DNA from: Corbicula japonica | Taxonomy: Eukaryota > Mollusca > Bivalvia > Venerida > Cyrenidae | Direction: 5' to 3' | Assembly: GCA_038501625.1 (NCBI GenBank) | Contig: JAZAYU010000008.1 | Span: 10,540,938-10,604,937 of the forward strand | DNA: 64,000 bases | Shown: positions 1-14,287 of the stretch, one piece after another | Numbering within the stretch: position 1 is the stretch's first letter | How the letters are laid out: each line of letters begins with the position of its first letter | Made by a program: the position numbers and the translations under genes | Notes under the pieces: model-generated | What the model saw: only the letters and a program-made list of their open reading frames with translations | Databases searched by the model: none | What the model was told of the DNA's origin: nothing

Positions 1-454
1 ATTATATATTGCAAAACAATGAGAGGAAACAACACGAGAAGCATTACTGAGACTGAAGTGGGAAGCTTAACTCGAAGAGCAAATCCAAGGTAGCTTTAAC
101 TAGAGTAAAGCATGAAAGCAAACACTAGACTGGTTTGATCCACAGGTTGTATTTTGTTAAAAATGAGATGAAAACCCAAAATACTGAAAACATCCTGTAG
201 ATGAGCAAAGCTGAGACTGGTTTCGAACCTAGTGGAAGCTTGTTATGTTTTTTTCAGAACCAAACGGCAAATATACTAAAAGTTTTAAAATGTTTCAGGA
301 AAAGTACTGATTCCGGCCAGATTTTGATGAAAAATGTATGCATCTGTGGAATTTTTAGCATTTGCACATATAGTTTGGACAAATAAATGCTTACCAGCAC
401 AAAAAATCTAAGGAAGTATCTTTTTGATCAGAAATCGGAAACACGTGTACTTAT
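1..454. other. Unrecognised AT-rich DNA
   Basis: No gene, RNA or repeat family was recognised here. The only longer open frame (201-386, +) has no family resemblance and I do not call it. Confidence 0.4.
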
Positions 455-456
455 TA

Positions 457-545
457 CCTAGTCCCGGGTTGAGCTCAACGCAATATTTACAAAGATATAT
501 GTATCATTCTTAACGGCCTTCAAAGGGCGTCATTGATAGCATTAC
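457..545 (-). repeat. Family C fragment, internally deleted
   Basis: Read on the minus strand, the segment resembles the 5' part of family C (a block like 'gacgcccTTTGAAGGccgtt') joined directly to the GAGCTCAACCCGGG block that normally lies near the 3' end. This looks like a decayed copy with an internal deletion. The assignment rests on comparison with 17578-18178 and 60172-60750. Confidence 0.45.
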
Positions 546-747
546 ATATACAGCAGTTAAACAAAAAGCAAACACAAGTATCGTTCAAAACCTTCCTTGA
601 TATTACAATGATTCTAAAAGGCATCTGGTTAAAACAGAATTGCAAAAGTTAGTCTGCTTAAAACCCAAGTTTCATCTTGTTTAATAAGCGGAGCAATACT
701 TAGACTGGTTAAAAATCCTGAAAAGAACAATAAATATATTAAGTGTT

Positions 748-838
748 TAAACCTCCACCGCCATATGCACACCATCGTTTGGGATTGTCAAAAGTGTACT
801 GTTTATTGGTACAAACTTTGGCGAAGTTAAAGCTATTG
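748..838 (+). repeat. Family C fragment
   Basis: About 90 bp match the block of family C containing CCGCCATATGCA, CCATCGTTTGGGAT and TGTACTGTTTATTGG. Both ends are lost. Confidence 0.55.
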
Positions 839-964
839 AACATTTAGTTAAAATCAAACTGGCATTATAACAAATTTACAATAATGTACGATCTCGTAAT
901 ATGTTACCTACTCACTTATTCCAAGACTATACAGATTCTTGCATATATAGAGCATGAAATCGCA

Positions 965-1404
965 TGCTTGGTGATGAACCCATCTACAGTTCACCTATTT
1001 TTATGGGTTTATGAAGGTTTCTAGAGAACTTAGAAGCTCAGTCATGGTCTTTTATTCACGCCATCGTGTTCTTGCTGACTGGACTCCTGGTACTCTGGTC
1101 TCAGTTAGGTCAATGAGATTCACATTTTTGCATTGCCGGATAATGCAATTAGTTTTTCGTGTATGCATGCTATTCAATGCAACATTGTCGAGTAAATGGG
1201 TGGGTTATAGTTAATTGACCAAACAAAACTTGTACTTGTGTGTTCATATGAGAATCAGTTGGAGTAAGTGTGAGATTGGTACCTCACACCAAACCTTTTT
1301 ATATTAAGCATAAAAAACCCACGCTCTGTATTCCTCTTTACCCTTTGGCTTTTTGAGCTGTTTTCTAGATGTGGTAATTCCCGATATGCATAATTCACTT
1401 TTTT
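965..1404 (+). mobile_element. Retroelement family A/B copy, 5'-truncated
   Basis: The copy begins inside the coding end of the family (GGTGATGAACCCATCTACAG), runs into the 3' tail (TTCTAGAGAACTTAGAAGCT, then GGTACTCTGGTCTC and ACAACTTGTACTTG-like blocks), loses a middle piece after about 1300, and ends at the common 3' terminus (GATATGCATAATTCAC). The open frame 1011-1214 contains the phrase RVLADWTPGTLVSVRS, which recurs in other copies. It is a conserved stretch of repeat sequence and not evidence for a host gene. Confidence 0.7.
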
Positions 1405-1935
1405 CTTTCTGCCACCATTTTATTGCTGGTTTATCTCCTTGTGAACTTGTCTTGCTTGACAATGCCATTAGCTGCTATTCCTGATATTTACATTTCACAT
1501 ATTCTATACTCTGAAAACAACAAAAACAACAACAACAACTATCCCTATTATAACAACATTTTATAAAAGAAACACATTTGTTTTAGAGCAATTTCCTAAA
1601 ATAACATCTTTAAAAAGTAGGTGATTAAGAGCGTTTAGACTGCATAGTTATTCAATATAAAGCATAATACTTATTTGACCAGCTATTTTCAAATAGGTGA
1701 CTGTATTAATAATATACACCGAATCCTGAAAAATCTATTTAGATGAACATAATAATATGTATAATCATGTCAAGTTATATTCATATTAGTTCTTTGTTAG
1801 ACATTTTTCCTAACGATGCGCTTGCTGATCAGGGTCCACACTGGGCAAGTAACAAAGCTATGTGTAACACTGAAAAGGTTAAGAAATTCATTGTACACCG
1901 AATAAAGTTATTTCTAGACAAATTGAAAAAAGAGT
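1405..1935. other. Unrecognised spacer with AAC-rich tract
   Basis: AT-rich DNA between two family A copies. A short (AAC)n-like tract lies at about 1509-1540. No gene was seen. Confidence 0.4.
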
Positions 1936-2370
1936 GAAATATGCTTATCAGGTATCGCCTCACTCACAAAACACAAAAGAGAGAAAGAGAGAGCATCTTT
2001 GTTATAAGTATGCTAATTCAAATAAGACGCCACAAACAATTAACGAAACAGAGAATCCTTGCGGTTACCGCTTTGGAACGGTCAGTAGCAAAAACAAATT
2101 GCCACTAGGGGATTAAACCAGGTTCTAGGGTGGACCAACCTCACACTTGCCCCAACAAGTTGTCTTGGTGAAATAACTCCAACCCGACTATCGGCTTAAC
2201 AATGTTGCATGCAAAAGCACACAAACATATAAAACGTAAGAAGCTTTTAGCATTGAAAAGCCAAAGGTGCGGGTACTCAGACCTTACCGAGACCAGAGTA
2301 CCTGGAGTCAAATCAGCAAGAACACGATGACAAAGATAAAAGAAACAAATCGAGCTTCTAGGTTCTTTAA
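1936..2370 (-). mobile_element. Retroelement family A 3' tail
   Basis: Near full-length copy of the family 3' tail on the minus strand. In plus-strand order it shows the 3' terminus GTGAAATATGC, the GACGCCACAAACAATTAACG block, GGAACGGTCAGT, TTGCCACT...GGTTCTAGGGTG, CACACTTGCCCCAACA, CTTGGTGAAATAACTCCAAC and the CTTCTAGGTTCTTT block that forms the 5' end of the tail. It is truncated before the coding part. Confidence 0.75.
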
Positions 2371-3265
2371 AAAAATACTGAAAAAAAAAACACTGAAAAG
2401 TAACTTTAACCATAAGAAGTCAGTCGAACATAGTTTTCATTTAATTTGTTTTCAGTAATTTAATATAATTAGGTTAGATAGATTAACATTATTTAATTAA
2501 TTTAAAAATGCACGATGCTTAAAAGACGCCCAGTTTTAACCTGTATACTAAATTTTGATAGTAAATCAAACATGGCAATAAAATAGTATAGTGCCATTAA
2601 TATGAACTTACAAATTTTTAATTTCCTATAATAAAAATGCCCTTACATATATTATTTCAATTATTGTGCTATAGAAATAAAACCGATGTATCAATAAAAG
2701 CATATTTGGAATAACCGTAACAGATATATTTGTCAACAGGTTATAAATTTGTAAGCATTTTCTTATGGAGAATTATTATTTTATAACTATCTTTTTAATG
2801 TTATTTTTATCCATACTCTTGATGAACCAATGATAAGATATCATTTACAGCGCTATGGGTTTTTTTTTATATTGTACATGTGTTGATTGATTATGATATA
2901 CATTTTAATTATATTTATTTAATATAAATTTATCTTTAAAATTCATGAACACATTTATTAAAGAAAATCTTGGCTGTTTACTACATAACTCATAATTAGA
3001 ATATTGTTTCACAAAATAAAATATGTTTGCTTTTCCAAAAAATGCTTTATTTGATTCTTCTTTCCCATGTAAATATGTTTATTATTTCCAAACATGGATA
3101 TATACATATTTAATAGATATTTTTAAAGTGAAGAGTAGCTGGATTTGATTTGAAAGCTACAAAATCATTTATTTTCTACTTACATATATCGAAACATTGA
3201 AAGTGGTATTTTCTGATTGATACAATTCTATGATCAGCGGCGTATGGTATCCTAATATCAGAAAA
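2371..3265. other. Unrecognised very AT-rich spacer
   Basis: Strongly AT-rich DNA between two family A copies. No gene or repeat family was recognised. Confidence 0.4.
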
Positions 3266-3585
3266 AAGTGATTCCTGTAAATGCCACATTCAGAAAAAAA
3301 AAACAGCCTCCCCACACAGTCAAAAAGAAGAGAGATGGACAGCATGGTTAATAAAATGATCAGTTTAAAAAAGGACACCACAAACAATTAACAAAAATGA
3401 GAACCCTTCGGGTTACCGCCTTGGAACGGTCAGTGGCAAATCAAATAGCAACCGGGGGTTTAAATCAGGTTTTAGGGTGCACCAACCTCACACTTGTCCA
3501 AACAGGTTCTCATATCACAAAACAAGTACAAGTTGTCTTGGTGAAATAACTCCAACCCACCCATCGGCTTAACAATGTTCCGAAA
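3266..3585 (-). mobile_element. Retroelement family A 3' tail
   Basis: Minus-strand 5'-truncated copy. It carries the cctccccacacagtc block, CAATTAACAAAAATGAGAACCC, GGTTACCGCCTTGGAACGGT, GGGTGCACCAACCTCACACT and CTTGGTGAAATAACTCC, and ends near AACAATGTTCCG, so it is shorter at its 5' side than the 1936-2370 copy. Confidence 0.75.
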
Positions 3586-3926
3586 CAAAAACATTATCTA
3601 TGTTTAAATAATATAAATTACCATGTTCTTATATTCTTCGTCATACTCAATATCTAAATAGGTTTTTGTTTATTAAAAAGCATTCATTGTTGGCCTTGAT
3701 GTTAATTCTTTTCCTCCACCATAAAGTTTATCCATCTACACTGACATTTTGAAAAAAAATCCGCTTGGAGACTTAGAGAATTACAATTATTATTTACGTA
3801 ACGCATTTTCCCAATAGGTCGTTAACATAAAGAAGAGAAAAGCAGCCTTTCTAGGTAAAAGACGATCACTTATGACACGACCAATAGAGAAAAGAGAAAT
3901 CATTTATTAAATAAGATCAAATACTA

Positions 3927-4120
3927 GGAAACAATTAATGAAAAAGAGAAACCCGTGAGTTCAACGCTTGGAACGGTCAATGGCATAGCATAGGTATGTT
4001 AATCAGGTCCCAAAGTGTTCAATCCTTACAGTTGTCCCGCTTTTTCTTAGAAAAAATATGTTCAAGTTCCTTTGGTGAATTAACTCCAGTCCACTCAGGA
4101 ACTTGACAATATTGCACGAG
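3927..4120 (-). mobile_element. Diverged family A 3' tail fragment
   Basis: An old copy recognised from the ordered blocks ACAATTAATGAAAAAGAGAA, CGCTTGGAACGGTCAATGGC and TTGGTGAATTAACTCCAG. The terminal block next to the 3' end is not recognisable. Confidence 0.6.
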
Positions 4121-4599
4121 ATAGTTGTGTTTTGAACTTCCGATATAAAGCACATTCAGCGAACCGATTTGTAGTTGATGAAATTAATTTTCTCTTCCGT
4201 CCTCTCAATATCGCTTTACCAATCAAATAAGATTCGTTCTAAGACATAACTCTAAATGAACTCCGCGGTCAGTGGAATTAATGTTTCTGAGAGGCATGCG
4301 AGTACTTTCCTTTGACGTCATAGACGGAACTTTATATCAGGATATTGACAGCGAAGTTTTCATGTGGCGTATGAAAGCATAATTGCTAACCTTTACAGAA
4401 ACTTCTTTGTGGTTTAATAACATACATTATCATCATCAATAGGTCTGCATTATAGGCATGTGTGAAAGCATTTCATAATATTTTGATCATATATTATTAT
4501 TTAAGTTTCTTTTTGATTAAATACTTAGAAGTAGGTCTAAATGCACTTGAAAAATTAACACATTTATCCTTAATTACGAGTGTCGCCAGGAAGTCTGTT

Positions 4600-6200
4600 C
4601 CCCCTTGTGTTCAGGCTCAGCAACCACTGGCTTCAATTTCAATTAAACCTTATGGGAAGCTTCATTAACTTAAAACAATTGGAATGTGCATTTTTCGATG
4701 ATATTTCACGAAGTTTTGGCACAGTTTAATTTCTCTATAATATGATATTTGACCATTCTTGTCCATGCTATTTCTCACCAACCATCAGATGGAATTTAAT
4801 AACTCTACGAGAAGCTTCATTAACAGGGGCAGATGCCACTGGATGTTGGTTTAGTGTTTTTAGTTAAAGGAATTTTAATTTTCTTATTAGTATATACAGA
4901 ACCATTCATATCTCGGCTTATCTGTAGCAACAACCAGTTGAAATTCAATGCCAATTTGTTGGAATCTTCACTAAAAAGAAGGAGTTGCTCATTTAATCAG
5001 AACTTTTCGGTTTAATAATATTAATAGAGTAAGCCCCCTTTTAATTTCTTATACCTTGATATAGGCCCATGCTTGTGCGGGCTATTCCTTTGCAATTATA
5101 TGTTAGACTTAGTTGAAACTTTATGAAGCACTTCACTTACAACATAAGATGTGTACATTTTCACCATATTAAAACTTTTGTTTAAATATTTCGGCCAGTT
5201 TATAGATGGGTGGTTTTAATATCCCAGCCAAACAAGATTCGTATATTGTTCAGTCATCCCAAGGATATAAGTTCTGCTTTTTAAGTTTTCCTTTGGCGTT
5301 GTCTTTGATATGCAGGATTTATTTTCTCAGATCCCCTGTCAAAATTCTAATTAAAATACCGCATTGAAGGTTCCATGTTCAACGCCATATGCATCGTTTG
5401 GAATGGATTAAGATTACATACTGTTTATTACTGTTAATATTGAGTTGCGCACAACCCGGATCTAGATGGCGTGGGAAGTAATATGCACAGGCTTAATCAT
5501 ACCGAGCCTGCACTATTTTCATATTTGTCGTGTTCGGTGGCTTTCAGAGTTCCCTTTTCGTCTATTTCAAATGAATGTTTTTACAGAGTTATGGCCCTCT
5601 GAAATACTGTATAATATGAAATAAGTCCACTCCTGTCCGAGCTTTTTCCTAGCAACTACTGGTTCGAATTCAGAAACACTTTATGGTATGAGATTTACTT
5701 AAATGAGGATATGTCCATATTATCACCTTGTTTGAGTTTGGTGATTTTTCGAAGCGGTATTGCATAAGTTTTCCAAAGAAAAAAGGGATTAGTCATATCT
5801 GGGCTATTTTCTCAGAAAAAAAAACACCCCTTGAAGTTTAATGACATTCATGGAAGATTTCACTAACATGAAGACTTGTTCATATTATCAGCATGTTTTA
5901 GCTGAATTGTTTTTCATATAGTAAAAGCCCTTCGAATTATTGTATACAATGATATAGGACCATTTGTGTCTGGACTATTTCTCAGAAACCACCAGCCGAA
6001 GTTCAATGGAACTTATTTGAAGCAATACAAACTAGATGATCGTATTTTTATCGAAATGTTTGGGCTTGATGATTTTATCTGAATTATGGACCTTTGAATT
6101 TATAACATAGCACCATAATTTAGTGGAACCTTTTATGAAAAGGTGAAATATACGGAACCTTTTATGAAAAGGTGAATAGTGGAACCTTTTATGAAGCTTG
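4600..6200 (+). repeat. Ancient degenerate tandem, ~160-bp period
   Basis: The landmark 'tttctcAGCAACCACTGG' recurs in decayed form at about 4613, 4770, 4918, 5640, 5803 and 5971, paired with recurrent 'gaagCTTCATTAACa' landmarks at about 4660, 4812, 5130 and 5860. Adjacent landmarks are about 150-170 bp apart. Family C is inserted at 5170-5573. A local 27-29 bp tandem (GGAACCTTTTATGAAAAGGT, three units) lies at 6125-6196. The open frames here are short and unrelated. A reverse-oriented relative lies at 29650-30500. Confidence 0.55.
5170..5573 (+). mobile_element. Family C copy
   Basis: Starts near TATTTCGGCCAGTTTATAGATGG, continues through GATATGCAGGATTTAT, GCATTGAAGGTTCCATGTTC, TGAGTTGCGCACAACCCGG and a decayed stem-loop (CAGGCTT...GAGCCTG), and ends at the shared 3' boundary GGCTTTCAGAGTTCCCTTTT. 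It is inserted inside the ~160-bp degenerate tandem. Confidence 0.75.
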
Positions 6201-6254
6201 ACAAATAGTATCAGCTTGTTAGTCAATTTCCGGTGTAACTAATTGGACTTTGGA

Positions 6255-6310
6255 TTTGCTCTCCATCTTTCCGTCCGTTCGTTGGTCCGTCCGTCCACAA
6301 AAAATGGATC
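6255..6310. repeat. CCGTCCGTCC-type block
   Basis: A cluster of CCGTCCGTTCGTTGGTCCGT-like tetramer repeats followed by ACAAAAAATGGATCC. Blocks of this kind often mark the ends of bivalve dispersed repeats. I could not define the rest of the element. Confidence 0.35.
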
Positions 6311-8884
6311 CTGATATAACTCAAGACTTACTTGAATGACCTTTTTTATTTTTCAGTAGAGGTCAGAGGTCGGGTGAATGTTTTTCTGGACGAATTATGG
6401 GTCATGTATTATATTTATTATTTAACTATTAATAGATGATGTTTAATACGTACATCTAGTTTGACCCAAGAGAGATAAGAGGGTTACTAAAAAAGTTCAG
6501 GAAAGATGTTGTTTTGGTAAATACGTGATTTTTGTTACTTATGCATTCAAATTATTGTTTTAGAAATAAAATGTATTGCTATGAACATTTTTATGGGTAG
6601 AAACCTTAGTTTTTGAAGTGAAATTGTTAAGTGATTTTGACGGGGTAGAAGAACTTTTTGAACATCCCTTTCAATAACGGAAGTTATTTTTGATTGCTCT
6701 CCCTTTGCATGTAAATATTGTATAGGAAGGATTCACAGGTAGCCAATATGCTAAAAATAGATTCACTGATAAGAATTGACCTTAGCAACCTTGCTAGCGG
6801 TACAAATTTTGTATGACTTCCATTCAGTTTACTATAAATCAGCTTGTGTTGAGGCATGGATCTGAAACCAAAATCTTCAAAAAAAAGTTTAGTAAGACAC
6901 AAATATGTTGCTATGGTGTTTGTAAAGGTGACTCGAGGTATACAGACAAAGATGGCATGAAAGATGAATCTTTATACCCTTTCCAAAACCAAAAACAAAT
7001 GAACATAAGTTCAAAAAGTGGATAAGTGCATGTGGTCGGCTGTAATTTATTATTGACAAAGCAAAAAATTAAAAAAAAAGCGGACATGCAAATTCAGTTG
7101 ATATTTTGTTGGAGGAAAAGGACCTACAGAAGGAAATCCAGACCCTATTCGAGCCTCTTACATTCCGCTTTAGGTATAGAAAATTAAGTCAATCGTTTAG
7201 CTGTAGACATTTTATTTTGCATGGCAGAATAGTAAGTAATTTTGCTGCACCTATATAGATTTTCTCTCGTGAATTATGGTTCTATAAATTTGGAACCATT
7301 AACCCTAATCAATTAATAATAATGTCCTTCTCGTCCCCAGCTTCAATACCTGCCTTGCATCTGAAAAACAATTCTAACAAAAAACAATACATTTAATTTC
7401 TACATTTGATAAAACATACTTAATGACAATGAACAACAGGAAACAGATTGAACCAATTCATTGTCACATTTGGCAAAAAAGTGTTTCTTTTATTTTCGGG
7501 GTACAGTTTTTATTACGCAATAACTTTTTTATTATAAATAAATTTTCATAATTTTGGTATCTAAATTACTGCAATGCATTCGGTATTATGAAACTGTGAA
7601 AAATGTTGATAATATGTATATTTTCCTTGTCAAAATGCAATTATCCCCACCGTCCGTTTTTATTGTCCTTAAGTATATTAACTTAATTACTGGTAAGAAT
7701 ACCTACATACATAATTAGCCATATTAATTTTACAATATTGTAAACATAAATATACAGACAAGATTAGTCATGATACATCATAAAGATACTGAAACTGCGC
7801 CTGTTTCTGACCACCTCCAGCTCAAGATTATATAATGCATGCTTTAACTGCTTGATATGAAAATACTATGAGAATTTCTATGAATCTTTTCAATTAATGC
7901 TTGCCTTTTCCCTGACAAATTTCAACCTTGACACTGTAATCAAAGTTTTAGTTAAACATTTAAATGCTCAGGTTATGTCAGATGAGCGAAACTTAACTCA
8001 AGGTTCAGCATTTTCTGTTAAATTTACAGCAAATATCTTATCACAAGGAACCATTGTTTACACTGTATTGTACCACCTTCCTAGAAATGTGTATCATGTG
8101 GTACTGATAACACAAATTGATGACGTAGCTGTGAATCCTTCCTATTGAAATGTTCTTGTTAACCTTTAATAATTTCATTGTGATCAAAGATTTCTTACCA
8201 CTAATGTGGATTGCATAAAACACCTTTTTACTTTGTATCATTTAATTGCAACATCTATTTATGTCAGAAGATCTCATGTCTATGTTTTGTGATATCTAGT
8301 CTAATTAAACGTGTTTACTATATTGCTTAACTTAAGTGGACAATATCCACCCTCTACCCAGGGATCTTTCATCCATGCTGATATTATTCAAGGTATCATA
8401 ATGCCATCATTGCCAGTCATATGTGATATTCAATAAAATTTACCACTTATATAACTACTTATACTTGATCTCTATTTCATATCATAGGTCAAACAACTAT
8501 TCTCTTCATATCTATAATCAGATGGATCCAACCACAACTTGGCTCAGGGACATTACATCATTAGCATGAATGTCGTCCACATATAACACGTGTGTGTTAT
8601 ACTTTTCTTGTTAAAAGTAAACCCTTGATCTTGCGTTAACTCAGTAAGTACTCGAGATCTGTTTGCGAAACTTGGTATAAATTTGACCGGCATTGTGTGA
8701 ATAATGCATGATCTATATTTTTTACCAGAGTTTACAAATCGAGTGACTGTTATTTAATACTTAATACTGCAATATCTCAAAAATTCAAAAAATGTCATCA
8801 TGTAACTGAGTATTCAGATTAAGTTGATAACAGGATTATGCACAATATTTTTTCACTTTAATCTGTAACAATAATCTAAACTAA
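6311..8884. other. Unrecognised AT-rich DNA, no gene seen
   Basis: 2.6 kb with many stop codons in all frames. The longer open frames (6684-6902, 6813-7025, 7897-8148, 8041-8241) overlap on opposite strands and have no recognisable domains. No repeat family was identified. Confidence 0.4.
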
Positions 8885-8970
8885 CAAGGCTCCAACGTTA
8901 TAAAACTGAGATTGGACACCAGTCTAAACCCCAAGCATCTGATTGGCGGAAATGGCGACCAGTACTTTTC
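8885..8970 (+). mobile_element. Family E MITE-like element
   Basis: Shares TTATAAAACTGAGA...CCAGTCT...CAAGCATCTGATTGGC...AAATGGCGACCAGT with copies at 30587, 40985 and 50852. In the complete 50852 copy these blocks are bounded by inverted ends. The right end is decayed here. Confidence 0.6.
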
Positions 8971-9680
8971 TCATCACACATATGACATAGGGGAAAACTA
9001 AATGTCAGAAAGACTAATCCCTTGACCTCTTCTTAAACTCCACTTCCAGAATCTTTATATGTTATATAAAGCATTATAATTTGATTATAATTGCAAGTGG
9101 CAAGCATGAACAATATCTTAGAAAAGCTGCCCGTAAACAAATGCATCTATTTTGAGATTAAGAGGACAACTATATTATCATAACATTTTCCTTGCAAATG
9201 CTAAAGACAGAAGAGCGTGACGATTGATGGACATCATGTAAAGACAGTCGAATTTTCTATTTCTCCAAAAATATACAGTATGACGATTATAAAGAGGTTC
9301 CTCCAAACGTTTTTTTTTTACTTGATTCAATTCTATGTTTAATGAATACTTCAGAATTATTTTTGTAAAGACAGCTCATGATGTAAATGTGGTCAAATAC
9401 ATTTTGATTTTGTTGTGTTAATGAAGACAACAAGATATGACTCAAACGCGCATTAACAAGCCCCAAAATATGACTGTAATAAACGACTAGAATAGGATAT
9501 CAATGAAAACCTCAAACGTATCTCTGAAAACTATTAATGCAGAACTATCTGAAGTTTGTTCGCCGGACGTCATTGCGTTGTTTTATAACTTTCAGTTGAA
9601 ACAAAAAAAACCAACAAAAATACAATTAAAGGATGACGCAAACCTTTGATATGGTAAATAAGCTGACAAAGCATTTTAGG

Positions 9681-9734
9681 AAGAGTGTACATTGCCAGGA
9701 AAAGTGTACATTGCCAGGAAGAGTGTACATTGCC
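9681..9734 (+). repeat. 19-bp tandem repeat, ~2.8 units
   Basis: The unit AAGAGTGTACATTGCCAGG is repeated at 9681, 9700 and 9719 with one substitution and a truncated last unit. Confidence 0.85.
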
Positions 9735-11217
<1,483 letters not shown>

Positions 11218-11635
11218 ACACGTTTTCCCATTCATTCTTCAATAAATTTTTTCGAAAGATTGATTAATTGATTTTCGAAAAAGTGATGTTAATCTGAAAC
11301 ATGCTTTAAGCCATTTTGTACTTCAGAATATCACAAACTTCAAAATATGTTGTATATTTAATACATACATTAGTAATAGTATGATTAAGATCTTACAATA
11401 AGGCTTGTTAATTGTTAGATTTAGCCTGATGCAGCTAGATTTATGACGGTTAAAACAATGTAACGATGATGGAACATTAATAATTATATATTATCAATAA
11501 ATTTAAGATCACGTCGTGAATTCTTTTTTTTTAAGTTAAAGATTACGCAACCACTCAGACGGTAAAGAAGAAAAAATCTGAATTGAACATTCAAACACAA
11601 CATATTCAAGTACGCACCTTAATATTATTTTTCTC

Positions 11636-11700
11636 CCGGCCAAGTCGGCGGGATATTGTTTTCATGTTTGATTGTCCGTCTGTACGTCTGAAGTCTTAAT
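11636..11700. repeat. Short hairpin plus CCGTCTGTACGTC block
   Basis: CCCGGCCAAGTCGGCGGG can fold into a small GC-rich stem and is followed by TTGTCCGTCTGTACGTCTG. This resembles the left end of a bivalve dispersed repeat of the TCCGTCCGTC type. The element's extent was not determined. Confidence 0.35.
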
Positions 11701-11839
11701 AACAGTGTGATGGATTTTACTTCAAATAATGGCGTATGCAATTAATTGTTACATTATAGAATATACAAGGGAAGTAAAAATGTCACTTTACGGAGTTCCG
11801 GTAGGGCCATCGCCTTTGAATATATTGATTTGAAACAAA

Positions 11840-12050
11840 AGTGATAGTAGGACGATGAAAACGCGAAATCACGACAGAACGATAACGATAACGCGAAAGG
11901 AAGATGATGATAAGGCGACACTTCGATAACGTAACGCGATAATCGATTGCACGACGATGGTAATGCGATATTACGTTGTGTTTCAACATCGCGTTTTTAT
12001 AATCGTACTGTCGTATTGTCGTACTGTCGTGTGTTATCATCATCGTACAG
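11840..12050. repeat. CpG-rich cluster of short repeats
   Basis: A local excess of CGATAACG / AACGCGA words on the left and three near-perfect 8-bp units (CGTACTGT, CGTATTGT, CGTACTGT) at about 12004-12027, partly in inverted relation to each other. The open frame at 11783-12043 (-) reads through these words and is not credible as a gene. Confidence 0.5.
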
Positions 12051-13938
12051 TTTTATTTAAGTATTGCGCTGCTGATAAACTATATTTTCTATAGCTTATT
12101 ATGAAGTTGTTTGAGTTGTATCAGAGTCGCACGTTGAACTTACTCAGTCCACCTAGATTATTTCTATTCTTGTTAATAACTAAAGAAACACTTAAATATG
12201 CGAACTGGCATATTGAACTGGAACTAGTTATTAAATATCTACATCCTCACGCTCCAGGTACTTGAACATGATTTCTCAAGTGTTATTGACAACATGTATG
12301 CCACATGTAGTTCTGTTACTAAAATAAGTAACTTTATTCAGAACTTGTAAACAGAAATAATAATCACTAACACCTCAAAGCTGTTATTAAATCAAGTTAG
12401 GTTGAGATGACATTACGCTAGAATACAAATATAAGAGTATTACTTTAAAATCGTACAATGAAGTATAATGATGTATCATTGTCGCTTAAAAAAACAGTTG
12501 AATCACAAACACCATTCTTTTTCGTAAGTTTAACCCTGTCGTAATTTCTTAAAAAAGTATTTTCTATACTCATATTTCACTCTATTTTCAGCACAAACGT
12601 TTAATATATGTCTAACAAAGTTCGAAATGTGAAACATCGATCAAGATTAAGAGAGAAATTTGAAAGGACCATTAATTCATCTTCATGATTAACCTTTTAT
12701 CTTAAGCGTTGCCAGAAATACTTTTAGTTCTTCGTCAAGGATGTGAACCTTTTATTTTAAATGATACGACCACAGTCTCAGAGTGGGTGGCTTGTTAAGA
12801 ATTGATAATGAACTTTGATACTTTAACAAGAGCCAAATCATCTGAGCGATGAAAATTATACTTGCTGATGGAAGAAGCTGTTATGCAATTGGGAAAATTA
12901 AATTTTAAATTTAAATTATGTCACTGTTCTTTTGGAAGTTGTCATACAGTTTCACAGATTTAATAATAAACACTTTATTTAGTTATGAAATGCAGATTTA
13001 AAACGTATTATCATTTTAAAGACTGGACTGTCTTGCCCGCCAATTTTCGCGGTCGAGACTAGAAACTTGTTCTGTAATATTGCATTTAGTACGACTATGA
13101 GAAAGACACCCTAGCACACTAGTACCAAAACTATGATATGTAAGACACCTATATTTTGTTTATTTCATTTAATGTTTGCGGCTACCACAAACCAATAAGA
13201 ACGTCGCCCTTTGGAGGATAGTGAAAGTACAGAGGAATGAAGTTCCGCAAGTTTCCCTGGATCTTTAAGTGCCCAGTGTATAGCACCGCTACACCGAAGT
13301 CTCTTTCGGAAGTATTTGTTGGTTGAGCTCGAACTCTCTGGACTCAGTCAAACTCGCTCACAACTGTGCTAAAACTGTGCTATTTACTACCTCAAAATAA
13401 ATCTCATTATAAATACTCAAAATAAAATCTATAAAATGGTTTCACAAGCATAAACACGTCAGCAATTCAAATTGATGAACAAACGCGTAAAAGCTCTGTC
13501 TATCTCAAAAAGTATAGTTAGTTCTCACCCAATCTTGATAAATGCAAAATCAATCAATTATGAAGAAGAACAAAATTAAATACAGACTGCGTGGGTTACA
13601 TTTTCTGACGTATGATGAATTCACTATCTTTGGGATCCCAGCCAGGAAAACGCCAGATCAACATTTACTTCTTTTTCATGCACGACGGAAGTTTTGTAAT
13701 TACAACTATTCATTTATTCATGATGTAGTTCATTTTGTGTGTATGTAGTTTCCTTTATCCCACTTTAAAAAACGCATAATGAATTTTGTTTTTTGTTATC
13801 TTTGATGAAAGAAAAACTTGCAACAATAAATGAGATTATGCTAAACAACGATAATAGTGGAAAGTCTCAAAGCAACAAGTATTAACCATAACCACAACGA
13901 CGTCACACATTAATGAACATTACATAAACATTACAAAA
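12051..13938. other. Unrecognised AT-rich DNA
   Basis: No gene, RNA or repeat family was recognised in this 1.9 kb stretch. Confidence 0.35.
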
Positions 13939-14155
13939 AAGTGAAATATGCATATCAGGAATCGCCACACTCTCAAAACACAGCCTCCCTACGCAGCGAA
14001 AAAGAAAAAAAAACATTTTTTATAAGTATATCAAATTCAAATAAGACGCCAAAAACAACGAACGAAAAAGACAACTCTTGGGGTTACCGCCATGGAACGG
14101 TCTGTGGCAAAACAAGTTGTCACTGGGGGGTTTAAACCAGTTTCTAGGGTGCACC
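13939..14155 (-). mobile_element. Retroelement family A 3' tail, short
   Basis: Starts at the common terminus (GTGAAATATGCATATCAGGA), keeps GACGCC, the GGGGTTACCGCCATGGAACG block and CACTGGGGGG, and is cut off at GGTGCACCAAAAC. About 217 bp, 5'-truncated. Confidence 0.8.
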
Positions 14156-14287
14156 AAAACCCAACTCTCCATTATTTAGCCCTCTTTTGACAGCATGGGT
14201 ATCTTGCTCCCATCACATCCTGCTTTTAAAACCATATTCCGATTAATGCAATTGACAGTATTATGTTTTCAAATAAGAAGTTGACAA

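Noticed and set aside
1011..2413. A conserved small protein containing RVLADxTPGTLVSVRS in several frames
   Set aside because: The phrase recurs because it lies in the 3' tail of a repeated retroelement. The copies are otherwise broken and differ in reading frame.
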